Shown here one piece after another: positions 26,357 to 34,446 of a stretch of 64,000 bases of DNA. The stretch comes from Chitinophaga agrisoli (GTDB taxonomy: Bacteria; Bacteroidota; Bacteroidia; Chitinophagales; Chitinophagaceae): NCBI RefSeq assembly GCF_008386695.1, contig NZ_VUOC01000004.1:1-64000 (forward strand). Direction: 5' to 3'. A model generated the notes under the pieces. The model had not been told where the DNA came from and ran no database searches. It saw only the letters and a list, made by a program, of their open reading frames with translations. Position numbers and translations under genes: made by a program. Numbering within the stretch: the first letter of the stretch is position 1; each line of letters begins with the position of its first letter.

Positions 26357-29300
26357 TTATTTGAATGTTACATTGATCCCTATAGTGTAGGTTTTCAGCA
26401 TGGGATAGCTCATCCCGTTCCCCGCGCCGTCATTGAGCTCAGGATCTGAGCCTTCAATTACTTCCGGGTCCATCGTTTTCACATACTTATACATCGGGCT
26501 CCAGGTCCATAAGTTTTGCCCGGTTACATAAATGCGTGCATTGGCCATGCCTGCCTTGTTCACCAGCGACGCCGGCAGGTTGTAACCCAGCGTAATATTT
26601 TTGAGGCGCAGGTAAGCGGCATTCTGCAGATATCTGGATTGTGTTACCTGTAGCTCAGCGCGGGAGTTAAGGGCAGTATAACCGCGCATACGCGGGAAGT
26701 AGGCGTCCGGGTTTTCTTCAGACCATACCTTGTTCATCACGTCTACCGGCTGCCAGCTATAGGGCCGGTTATAGGGGCCCCAGAACAGTGAGTTATCGGC
26801 CCCTGGCCAGAAATCCCTTTTGCCAATGCCCTGGAAGAAAAAGGAAACGAAAATATTATTCCAGTCCATGTTGCCGGTAAAACCATACATATACCGCGGA
26901 GAGCTGTTACCGATCACGGTCTTATCGCCCGGATCGGAGAGCGACCCGGCGCCTTCATTGATTATTCTATCGTTGTTAAGATCCTTGAACTTGATATCGC
27001 CCGGGAGTATTTTGTTGGCGGCAGATACGCGGATAAAACTCTGGTCAATGCCGCGGGTATCTATTTCGTGCTGATCCCTGAAATATCCATCGTTCACAAA
27101 TCCCCAGATGTCGCCGATCTGCATGCCTTCATAGTAGGTGTTGATGAGCCCCAGCGGATTATTGAAGCGGGTGATCACACTTTTATTATCTGACAGTACC
27201 AAACGGACGTCGTAGCTGAATGGCTTTTTGCCGCCGGTTTTATTCCTCCACCCGATAGAAAGCTCCCATCCTGTTGTTTTCAGGTCCGCGTAGTTGCCTT
27301 TGGGCTCGGTAGCGCCAAATACGCCGGGGAGTGGCAATCCATCGGTAAACATGTCTTTTGTTTTGCGGGTGTACCAGTCGGCGGTAATGGTGAGCCGGTT
27401 GTTGAGTAAAGCGAGATCGGTCCCCAAATTCAGCGTCGTGGCTTTTTCCCAGGTAAGGCCATTCGGAATTACATTCGGTTGCTGGGTATAGTCTGGCCGG
27501 ATGCCGTTCAGGATACGGGGCATTTGTGTTACGCTCATGGTTTCCAGGAACTGGTAAGGAGAGATGTTACCATTTCCCAGGGTGCCATAGGAAGCTCTCA
27601 GCTTCATATCAGATATCGCTTTGTAAGGGATCTTCCAGAACTTTTCTTTTGATACCCTCCATCCGGCGGAGGCGGAAGGGAAGAAGCCCCATTGCTGCGT
27701 TTGCGGAAATTTGGAAGTGCCATCATACCGGCCGTTCACTTCCAGCAGGTAGCGTTCATCAAAGTTGTAGTTGATGCGGAAGAAGCCGCCCAGCGTGCGC
27801 CATTCGTTGCCGCCGCCTCTCATCGTAAAATTAAGTCCGTTGGTAAGGGAAAAATCAGGCAGTTCGTTGTTGATAATACCATCCCGCTGGATGTACCTGC
27901 TTTTCAGCAGAGAGTTTTCATAGTTATACCCTGCCATTACCTTAAAGTAATGTTTGCGGTAAGTATGTTCGTAATCGGCGTAAAAGTTGGCCGCGAGGTA
28001 ATTGGTTTTATCATCGTTTTCGTTCATCTTACTTTCGCCGCGTTCCAGTCTCACATCAGGTTTTTTGCTGTAGGGCACAGGCGTGTATATGCGTGTTTCC
28101 ACATCGTTCAGCCGCCAGAAGGTCAGGTCACCGTTTACATGTACTTTGTTTTTAAAGAAGGTGGCGGTAAAGCGGGATGTGTTGCGGATCTGCACGCGGC
28201 TTAATTCTGATTGGTTATTGCCGGAAATAAAGCTGCCGAATACAATAGAGGCATTTTCGGTAAGGGTGCCATCCGGGTTGCGGAGCATGGCAATAGGAAA
28301 GGCTTCATCGGAGATCCGTCTCCATACCGGCGTATTGCTGGGATGGTTTAGGATCGGGTAAAAATAGCTGGTTTGCGTATAGTTAAGGTCATTTTCCACC
28401 TTCAGCCAGGATAGCGCCTGGACTGAGCCGCGCGCCCGCAGGTTATAGGTCTTAAAGTCATCAGGATTATAACGGAAGATGCCATCCTGCGACATATAGC
28501 GGCCAGAGAGGTAATAGCTTACGTTTTTGGCGCTGCCGGAAAGGCTGAGATTATGTTCCATAGATGGCGTGTTATCTGCATATAGCTCCTTCAGCCAGTC
28601 GGTGTTGCCGTAGTAAACATATTCACCCGTAGTGGGATTGATGTCTGTTTTAGGCAGGGAAGGGTCATCGTTCCTGCGTTTCAGTTCATCGAGATAGTCT
28701 AATGAGAACGGAAATACAGAGTTCGCTTTTTGTGGATGGGAGGCATAATCGTTCCAGGAAGTGAACGCGTCGTCGAAGTTTTTAGCCCATTGGTAACCGT
28801 TTGTCACCATTTTGGGTTTGATGGTGCGTTCGTTGATGGAATAATTGCTGGAGTAGTTGAGCGTGGTTCTGTCTTTAGCCGGGCTCTTAGTGGTGATCAG
28901 GATAACCCCGAACGATCCCCTGGATCCATAGATAGCAGCCGCGGCGGCGTCTTTCAATACCGTTACGCTCTCTATGTCGTTGGGATTGAGCAGGGATGGC
29001 TCACCTGGTACGCCATCAATGAGCACCAGGGCGCTGCCGCCTGCGCCAATGGAGGTGGTTCCGCGTACATTATAGGTGGCGCTGCGGGTGGGCTTACCAT
29101 CTGTCATGCGGATGTTGAGGTTAGGGATAACGCCCTGCAAACCACGGGTGACGTTGGTGAGTGGCCTGTTTTGAAATACCTCGCTGCCTACCTGGTCCAC
29201 TGCGCCGGTGAGGTTTATTTTCTTTTGTGTACCATAACCCACCACTACAAGGTCCTGCAATTGTTTAGCGGAAGGGGTGAGTTGAAGATCGATGGTATTG

Positions 29301-29587
29301 CGGTTGCCAACAGGCAATTCCTGTGGTGTGTAACCCACAAAAGAAAAGACGAGGATGGATCCACTACCCGGTACCGCCAACTGGTAGCGGCCTTCTGTGT
29401 TGGTGGTAACGCCGGTATTACTGCCTTTAACCCTTACATTCACGCCAATGAGTATTTCTCCTTTGTCATTGGTAACCAGGCCTTGTACATTGCGGGTTGT
29501 TTGGCCGGATAATGCAGACGGCCATGCAAGCAGCAGGAAACAGAGTATGTACAGTCTGTACATAACAGTGCAGCTTAAGTGATTCAT
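26357..29587 (-). CDS. SusC/RagA-family TonB-linked outer-membrane transporter
   Basis: The 1076-residue protein has a signal peptide (second possible start at 29563), a carboxypeptidase-like N-terminal domain (VQGLVTNDKGEILIGVNVRVKG), the TonB box and plug region (DLVVVGYGTQKKINLTGAV and AAIYGSRGSFGVILITTK) and a 22-strand barrel ending YTIGINVTFK. It imports oligomeric or bulky nutrients with energy from TonB/ExbBD. It heads the nine-gene catabolic operon. Confidence 0.96.
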   Translation of the reverse strand: MNHLSCTVMYRLYILCFLLLAWPSALSGQTTRNVQGLVTNDKGEILIGVNVRVKGSNTGVTTNTEGRYQLAVPGSGSILVFSFVGYTPQELPVGNRNTIDLQLTPSAKQLQDLVVVGYGTQKKINLTGAVDQVGSEVFQNRPLTNVTRGLQGVIPNLNIRMTDGKPTRSATYNVRGTTSIGAGGSALVLIDGVPGEPSLLNPNDIESVTVLKDAAAAAIYGSRGSFGVILITTKSPAKDRTTLNYSSNYSINERTIKPKMVTNGYQWAKNFDDAFTSWNDYASHPQKANSVFPFSLDYLDELKRRNDDPSLPKTDINPTTGEYVYYGNTDWLKELYADNTPSMEHNLSLSGSAKNVSYYLSGRYMSQDGIFRYNPDDFKTYNLRARGSVQALSWLKVENDLNYTQTSYFYPILNHPSNTPVWRRISDEAFPIAMLRNPDGTLTENASIVFGSFISGNNQSELSRVQIRNTSRFTATFFKNKVHVNGDLTFWRLNDVETRIYTPVPYSKKPDVRLERGESKMNENDDKTNYLAANFYADYEHTYRKHYFKVMAGYNYENSLLKSRYIQRDGIINNELPDFSLTNGLNFTMRGGGNEWRTLGGFFRINYNFDERYLLEVNGRYDGTSKFPQTQQWGFFPSASAGWRVSKEKFWKIPYKAISDMKLRASYGTLGNGNISPYQFLETMSVTQMPRILNGIRPDYTQQPNVIPNGLTWEKATTLNLGTDLALLNNRLTITADWYTRKTKDMFTDGLPLPGVFGATEPKGNYADLKTTGWELSIGWRNKTGGKKPFSYDVRLVLSDNKSVITRFNNPLGLINTYYEGMQIGDIWGFVNDGYFRDQHEIDTRGIDQSFIRVSAANKILPGDIKFKDLNNDRIINEGAGSLSDPGDKTVIGNSSPRYMYGFTGNMDWNNIFVSFFFQGIGKRDFWPGADNSLFWGPYNRPYSWQPVDVMNKVWSEENPDAYFPRMRGYTALNSRAELQVTQSRYLQNAAYLRLKNITLGYNLPASLVNKAGMANARIYVTGQNLWTWSPMYKYVKTMDPEVIEGSDPELNDGAGNGMSYPMLKTYTIGINVTFK

Positions 29588-29704
29588 AACTGGAATGTTT
29601 GTTTTGGTTGACCCTTTTTTTCTATAACATGAAATTGTTTATTGTGAACATACGGTTGCGCAGCGTCGTTACACCAAATTAAACATAATTTAACTGAATT
29701 AAAG

Positions 29705-29712
29705 CAAATGTA
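29705..29712 (-). promoter_or_regulatory. Candidate -7 box for the susC-like operon
   Basis: Read on the minus strand this is TACATTTG, fitting TAnnTTTG, about 118 bp upstream of the susC-like start. No clear TTG is at the expected -33 position. Confidence 0.4.
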
Positions 29713-29845
29713 AGTAAACTATTTAATTTTTTTAAATGTTTTTTAACTTTATTAAATTGGGTCTTCTTTAACATTGTTACAGAAGGGAAGCTATTCTGCT
29801 GGCTGTTTCATCCAGGAGAGAATGGGGAGATTTGATTAATAATTT

Positions 29846-29853
29846 TATATTTG
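29846..29853 (+). promoter_or_regulatory. Candidate -7 box for the deoR-like gene
   Basis: TATATTTG fits TAnnTTTG and lies 42 bp before the regulator ATG. The -33 element is not evident. Confidence 0.45.
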
Positions 29854-29895
29854 GTGAAAGAAATTTAAACATAAAGAAGAAAAATTCAACCTTTC

Positions 29896-30660
29896 ATGAA
29901 TATTACAGACCGGCATCAGCTTATTCTGCAGAAATTACAGGAAAACGGGAAAGTGGATATCCAGGAACTAAGTGATGCACTACAGGTGTCCGGTGTTACT
30001 ATCCGGAAAGATCTTAAGCTACTGGAAGAGAAAAAGCTGTTGTACCGGACCAAGGGTGGCGGGTCCACACAAAACCCCTATACGGCAGAGCGGCCCATCA
30101 ACGAAAAGGAGTTTATCAAAACCGAAGAAAAGAAAAAGATCGCCAAAGCAGCGGAAGCGCTGATCGGTATGAATGATTCTATCATTATTGGCTCGGGCAC
30201 CACCGCCTTTGAGCTAACCCGCTACCTGCATCCGACCAAACACCTGACCGTGATCACACCGGCCCTGAAAGTGGCGCTGGAGCTGTGTAACCGTCCGTTT
30301 GTAGATGTTTTGCAGATAGGGGGCCTTATTCACCAAACGTCTTCCTCCGCCGCGGGCTCTTTCGCAGAGCGCTTGCTGGACGATATTTCATGCGGGGTGT
30401 TATTCATAGGGGTAGACGGTATAGATATGGAATTCGGGCTTTCTATTACCAACCTTGCAGAGGCCAGCCTGAATATGAAAATGATCAACCTTGCGCAAAC
30501 CGTGGTGATCATGGCCGACAGTTCCAAATTCAACCGCCGCGGTATAGGCCGTATCTGCAGCCTGGAACAGGTGGATTATATTATTACAGATAGCCTGGTA
30601 TCTGCAGACGCCGTGAAAACGCTGAAAGAACATGGTGTAAAGGTGATCATTGCGGAGTAA
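29896..30660 (+). CDS. DeoR/GlpR-family transcriptional regulator
   Basis: The 254-residue protein has an N-terminal winged helix (RHQLILQKLQENGKVDIQEL, then VSGVTIRKDLKLLEEKKLLYRTKGG) and a DeoR sensor domain with IIIGSGTTAFELTRYL and LLFIGVDG-type motifs. DeoR proteins usually repress sugar or polyol operons and respond to phosphorylated intermediates. Divergent position from the SusCD-kinase operon makes it the likely local regulator; a phosphorylated FGGY-kinase product would be a sensible inducer. Confidence 0.93.
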   Translation: MNITDRHQLILQKLQENGKVDIQELSDALQVSGVTIRKDLKLLEEKKLLYRTKGGGSTQNPYTAERPINEKEFIKTEEKKKIAKAAEALIGMNDSIIIGSGTTAFELTRYLHPTKHLTVITPALKVALELCNRPFVDVLQIGGLIHQTSSSAAGSFAERLLDDISCGVLFIGVDGIDMEFGLSITNLAEASLNMKMINLAQTVVIMADSSKFNRRGIGRICSLEQVDYIITDSLVSADAVKTLKEHGVKVIIAE

Positions 30661-30700
30661 CACCCGTCTGCATTGGCTGCTGGCTAGGGCATCCCGAAAA

Positions 30701-30730
30701 GAAAAATCCTCCAGCATCGCGCTGGAGGAT
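30701..30730 (-). terminator. Intrinsic terminator
   Basis: A perfect 10-bp stem (30706-30715 with 30721-30730) is followed on the minus strand by TTTTTC. It terminates the GNAT-gene operon; it may also stop deoR transcripts less efficiently. Confidence 0.8.
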
Positions 30731-30781
30731 CCAGGAGAATAGATCTTATCATAAAAATATCCGGAAAACCGGCAGCCTCAC

Positions 30782-31087
30782 TTACCTCTTAGCCCGGACA
30801 TCTCCATACATCTCAGGATATTTGTTAAACATCATGGACACAAATCCGCAGTGTGGTACTATCTTCAAATTGTTCACGCGTGCATAATCAACCACTGCAC
30901 TTATTAATTTTCTTCCGTATCCTTTTTTGCGTTGCGTAAGGCTAACACCTGTATTTCCTGCGTTTAATATACCAGGAGTAATTTCGACCATCATCCTGCC
31001 GACTTCCTGGCCATCCACCATTAACGAAAAAAAGGAAATCCCTTTTTCACCTTCATGTATTTCAATTTTCTCCATCTGTATGGTCAT
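30782..31087 (-). CDS. Small GNAT-family N-acetyltransferase
   Basis: The 101-residue protein shows the acetyl-CoA loop TQRKKGYGRKLISAVVDYARVNNLKIVPHCGFV, typical of the short YjdJ-like GNAT branch. The acceptor is unknown. It is the last gene of the minus-strand group that starts with the AhpD-like gene, 3 bp after the SnoaL-like gene. Confidence 0.88.
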   Translation of the reverse strand: MTIQMEKIEIHEGEKGISFFSLMVDGQEVGRMMVEITPGILNAGNTGVSLTQRKKGYGRKLISAVVDYARVNNLKIVPHCGFVSMMFNKYPEMYGDVRAKR

Positions 31088-31090
31088 TTA

Positions 31091-31444
31091 CTATCCCCTG
31101 AAGTATTGCTCTTTTACGATCTGGCCATTTTCCCATATTGAGCGGATTATCTCATGCCAATGTATATTGCTTCCGTCCTTCATTTCGAAACTAAAAATGT
31201 ATTCAGAAAAAGAGGCGTTATCATAGGATGCAGACCGGTGCAGCGTAATTTCATTCACAGTTTGAATGGCGCCTACAAAGTCCTGTAATTTCTTCATAGT
31301 TGCGTGCTTTCCCTCTGTTATAGAACCATCAAAATCGATGGTTTTGACGTGCGGCGCGAAATACTTTTCTGCAGCCTCAATGATCTGGCCAACTGTTATC
31401 ATTTCATTCTTGTCGTTTGATAATTCCTGAAGCGTTTCTTTCAT
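31091..31444 (-). CDS. SnoaL-like / NTF2-fold protein
   Basis: The 117-residue protein has the NTF2-like layout: VGQIIEAAEKYFAPHVKTIDFDGSITEGK followed by strands with TLHRSASYDNASFSEYIFSFEMKDG. The family binds or isomerises small molecules; no catalytic assignment is possible. It sits between the EgtD-like and GNAT genes with small gaps, so it is part of the same transcript. Confidence 0.8.
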   Translation of the reverse strand: MKETLQELSNDKNEMITVGQIIEAAEKYFAPHVKTIDFDGSITEGKHATMKKLQDFVGAIQTVNEITLHRSASYDNASFSEYIFSFEMKDGSNIHWHEIIRSIWENGQIVKEQYFRG

Positions 31445-31474
31445 TGTCTGTTTTTTTATATTGTGAATAATTGT

Positions 31475-32452
31475 TTAAACGGCTGTCCAAATTGCATCCA
31501 TAAACCATGATCTGGCGTCTAAAAACTCTGCAGTATGGATAAAACCATTATTACCTGCCATTTGGCGGATCTGCGCTTTTGAATATTTCTGTGATATTTC
31601 AGTCCATATGCATTCATCTTTCTCAAAAAGAATGCTTGCACCAGGTAGATGCACCACCATATCACTTAAACAAACAAGATAGCTGTTCGCGGCCCCTGTC
31701 AGCGGATCATAGCTGCAATAATGTTCAAACTGGTCAATCTTGAAATCGGCGCCTAATTCCCGGTTAATTCTCCTTAACAGGTTTAGATTGAATTCACTGG
31801 TAAACCCGTCCCCGTCATCGTAGGCCCGCTTGATAATAGCAGGATGTTTGACCAGATCGAATCCGATGATACATTGATCACCGGGGTGTAGATAACTACG
31901 CAGCTTTTTGCAGAATTGATTGCTTTCCGCCACCGTCATGTTGCCTATATTGCCTCCCAAACACATTACAACCTTCCGCTTTGTGGGTAATAAGGAATAA
32001 GATGTCAGTGAGTCAAAGTAATCGCCAACCAATCCATCAAATCGCAGATCCGGAATATTATCGGGTAGAAATGATTGTAGCTCACTGATCACATTTTCAG
32101 ATATGTCGATAGGCACATAATTAAAAGACGCATTTGCAGTGATCAGGGCCCGTAACAGATGAATTGATTTCACGCAATTGCCAGGTCCTAATTCAATCAA
32201 TTCAAAATCTAAATTTTTAGATATTAAGCTGTCAACTATTTGGGGGGCCTGACACGTGAAGATCTCCATTTCACATCTGGTAAGATAATAATCCGGAGAG
32301 CTCATGATTGATTGAAAAATGCCATCCCCTTCTTTGTCGTAAAAGTACTTTGATGGTAGCGTTTTGGGGACCTGTGTCAGCCCCTGGATAATGTCCAGAT
32401 AAAATTCACTGTTCTCTTTTTGTCTGTATTTATCTACGTCTATTGTTAGCAT
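31475..32452 (-). CDS. egtD: EgtD-like L-histidine N-alpha-methyltransferase
   Basis: EgtD trimethylates histidine to hercynine, the first step to ergothioneine. The 325-residue protein has the family motifs LPSKYFYDKEGDGIFQSI, PDYYLTRCEMEI, the SAM motif LIELGPGNCVKS and GGNIGNM. The C-terminal WTEISQKYS keeps the Glu and Ser that bind the imidazole in mycobacterial EgtD. No EgtB or EgtE gene lies in the window, so ergothioneine synthesis is not shown; other methyl acceptors are possible. Confidence 0.88.
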   Translation of the reverse strand: MLTIDVDKYRQKENSEFYLDIIQGLTQVPKTLPSKYFYDKEGDGIFQSIMSSPDYYLTRCEMEIFTCQAPQIVDSLISKNLDFELIELGPGNCVKSIHLLRALITANASFNYVPIDISENVISELQSFLPDNIPDLRFDGLVGDYFDSLTSYSLLPTKRKVVMCLGGNIGNMTVAESNQFCKKLRSYLHPGDQCIIGFDLVKHPAIIKRAYDDGDGFTSEFNLNLLRRINRELGADFKIDQFEHYCSYDPLTGAANSYLVCLSDMVVHLPGASILFEKDECIWTEISQKYSKAQIRQMAGNNGFIHTAEFLDARSWFMDAIWTAV

Positions 32453-32481
32453 ACGTTAAATAGCGTGATCTTTCTTTGTTC

Positions 32482-32997
32482 TTATAGTTGCGAAGTGTGG
32501 TTGTCCGGCGTCTGTGTAGATGTTGCATCCAATGGCGGGTAGTTACCTGTGCCTGCAGGTGCTGCTTTATCGTCGGATAGGTGAGTGTCTATTACAATTT
32601 CACCTTGTAACAATTTAGCAACCGGGCAGTTTTTTGCTACCCAGAGCAGCCTTTCCTTTTGTTCATCCGTGACCGGTTGGCCAAACGTAATTGTTCTGAA
32701 GATGGATGTTTTGAAAGGCTCCGCCTCTTGCAGCATGTTTATCGAACAATGAATGTCCGTGATATCCCATTCTTTTCTCTTGATATACATACGTAGAGTG
32801 GTCAGTGTACACCCGATCAATCCTGACAGTACCGTTGTAAACGGGTCCGGGCCCATGTCTTTACCACCGTTAAAGGATGGCTCATCCAACACCATCTGGC
32901 CTGCCCTCCAGTTGATGATGACCTCCTGGCGGTCTTTTACCAGGTCCCCGGTAATATCTTTCGGGAAGAGACGCACGGTTTGCTTTCTGCGGATCAT
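32482..32997 (-). CDS. OsmC-family peroxide reductase-like protein
   Basis: The 171-residue protein has the OsmC/Ohr fold with both reactive cysteines: Cys63 in SGLIGCTLTTLRMYI and Cys124 in AKNCPVAKLL. Such proteins reduce organic hydroperoxides with thiol donors. It lies 11 bp after the AhpD-like gene and 29 bp before the EgtD-like gene, which makes a small antioxidant operon. Confidence 0.9.
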   Translation of the reverse strand: MIRRKQTVRLFPKDITGDLVKDRQEVIINWRAGQMVLDEPSFNGGKDMGPDPFTTVLSGLIGCTLTTLRMYIKRKEWDITDIHCSINMLQEAEPFKTSIFRTITFGQPVTDEQKERLLWVAKNCPVAKLLQGEIVIDTHLSDDKAAPAGTGNYPPLDATSTQTPDNHTSQL

Positions 32998-33008
32998 ATT
33001 ATTCGATT

Positions 33009-33557
33009 TTAGAACGGTTTATTGATTATTACATTCACCTTAGGCCAATCGATGGGTACATTGGTTATCGCATACAATAGGTTCAGTGTCCAGATATTAC
33101 CAACAGCCAGTACCACATCCACCAGGTGCCCCTGGTCATATCCGGCTTCATAAAATTCTTCTAGGATATCGCCTACTATTTGCCCTTTGGTGATCGTTAT
33201 GTTATGCGCCAATGCAGCTATGGCTTTTAGCCTCCTGTCAAAGCTGATATTATTCGAGCGGATGTCCAGGATCTGATCATTCGTAAAACCAATGCGGCCG
33301 GCGATAATAGTGTGAAAACTCAGGCAATAGGGGCATTGGTTCACCTGGCTAACTATCAGGTTCACCGTTTCGCGCTCACGGTCGCTGAGCGAGCTCTTTT
33401 GTGTCAGGTAGTTGAAATAGTTCTCAAGGCCATTCTCGCTGCTTGCAAAGGCGGCAAAGATATTGGGGACTATGCCAAACAGCCCCTTTAGTTCGCCAAA
33501 GATCCTTTTATTACTGTCTGAGATATTTTGCTCAGTGGACACTACAAACTCATTCAT
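33009..33557 (-). CDS. AhpD-like carboxymuconolactone decarboxylase-family protein
   Basis: The 182-residue helical protein carries the AhpD thiol motif CPYCLSFH (Cys75, Cys78, His82), typical of alkyl-hydroperoxidase D-like disulfide reductases. It is the first gene of the group AhpD-like, OsmC, EgtD-like, SnoaL-like, GNAT. Its upstream region holds two Crp/Fnr-type palindromes shared with a divergent gene. Confidence 0.9.
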   Translation of the reverse strand: MNEFVVSTEQNISDSNKRIFGELKGLFGIVPNIFAAFASSENGLENYFNYLTQKSSLSDRERETVNLIVSQVNQCPYCLSFHTIIAGRIGFTNDQILDIRSNNISFDRRLKAIAALAHNITITKGQIVGDILEEFYEAGYDQGHLVDVVLAVGNIWTLNLLYAITNVPIDWPKVNVIINKPF

Positions 33558-33635
33558 AAAAAGTATGCTATTGATTAAACAGGTTTGATTGTTTGTCTTC
33601 TTTTAACAAAATTGGAAAATGGCGAAATCATTTAA

Positions 33636-33651
33636 AGTGACATATATCACA
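33636..33651. promoter_or_regulatory. Crp/Fnr-type palindrome 1
   Basis: GTGA-CATATA-TCAC is a perfect palindrome matching the general TGTGA-N6-TCACA consensus of the Crp/Fnr family. It lies 79 bp upstream of the AhpD-like start. Confidence 0.6.
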
Positions 33652-33737
33652 GAATAACATTGTAATCTATCGTAAGGCCAATGGAAGCGGAGGGGGAGAA
33701 TGGGCGCACCCGGTGGGGAAAATTTTTCTGGTCTTTG

Positions 33738-33753
33738 TGTGACATATATCAAA
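33738..33753. promoter_or_regulatory. Crp/Fnr-type palindrome 2
   Basis: TGTGA-CATATA-TCAAA repeats the core of site 1 (11 identical bases) about 102 bp away, 79 bp upstream of the divergent SnoaL-like start. The two sites are symmetric about the intergenic region. Confidence 0.6.
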
Positions 33754-33831
33754 TAAAAAGAGAAATCTCCATGCGTCCTTTGCAAAGCAACTGGCGATAG
33801 ATTACTTTATATAACGCTAAAAATTAAACAG

Positions 33832-34257
33832 ATGAAATCAGACACTAAACAGATGCCCGACTCTTTTCCACTTCCTACTAAACCCGAAGACATTATCCCG
33901 TCACTGGTTAGCCGGTTCCACTCCGGCGACGTCCGCAATCAAATGGCCATGTATGCCCCGGATGCGGTGTTCATCGCCAATGACGGGCGCACCATTACCG
34001 ATCACGCAGAGATCGCTGCCATAATCGGGCGTGATATCAAACTTGGCCTGCCGCTGAAGACCAATGTGCGCCATCTGTTCGTTGCCGGCGATACCGCACA
34101 GATTGTTTTGGACTGGTCGATTGAAGGCAAAGGCCCTGATGGCCAGGATGTACGTCTTGGAGGATCGGCATGTGATATTGCGCGCCGCGGGGCGGATGGG
34201 TTCTGGCGGTATATCATTGACAACAATCAGGGGACCGCGGTGCGGCAGCCCGCCTGA
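33832..34257 (+). CDS. SgcJ/EcaC-type NTF2-fold protein
   Basis: The 141-residue protein has the DUF4440/SgcJ pattern: IPSLVSRFHSGDVRNQMAMY, APDAVFIANDGRTITDHAEI and DIARRGADGFWRYIIDN. Function in this family is mostly unknown. It is unusually GC-rich compared with its neighbours, like the oxidoreductase gene downstream, which hints at shared recent transfer. A Crp/Fnr-type palindrome lies 79 bp before its start. Confidence 0.85.
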   Translation: MKSDTKQMPDSFPLPTKPEDIIPSLVSRFHSGDVRNQMAMYAPDAVFIANDGRTITDHAEIAAIIGRDIKLGLPLKTNVRHLFVAGDTAQIVLDWSIEGKGPDGQDVRLGGSACDIARRGADGFWRYIIDNNQGTAVRQPA

Positions 34258-34432
34258 TGTATTAACTGGACCCCTTGATATTTTGAAATTGGCCTATTAG
34301 GTGGGCCAAGTTGCGTTTTAATTTTACACCAGATTAATAAGACCATTGTACTACTTAAATGTTAAAATCATGTTGAAAACAACCATGTACAGCAACAACA
34401 CTTGCTCAAGTGAATGTTTGCTGACGAACAAA

Positions 34433-34441
34433 AAAGGAGGT
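34433..34441 (+). promoter_or_regulatory. Perfect Shine-Dalgarno site (AAAGGAGGT)
   Basis: This nine-base match to the 16S rRNA anti-SD sequence ends five bases before the ATG at 34447 and decides that start over the upstream ATG at 34414. Such sites are rare in Bacteroidota. Confidence 0.75.
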
Positions 34442-34446
34442 GTAGT

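Larger units (their letters stand above)
29588..29895. other. 308-bp divergent regulatory region of the polyol locus
   Basis: This very AT-rich region separates the susC-like gene from the divergent DeoR gene and has no coding potential. It contains TACATTTG on the minus strand (29705-29712) and TATATTTG on the plus strand (29846-29853) as candidate -7 boxes. DeoR operators probably lie here, but I see no obvious direct or inverted repeat that identifies them. Confidence 0.6.
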
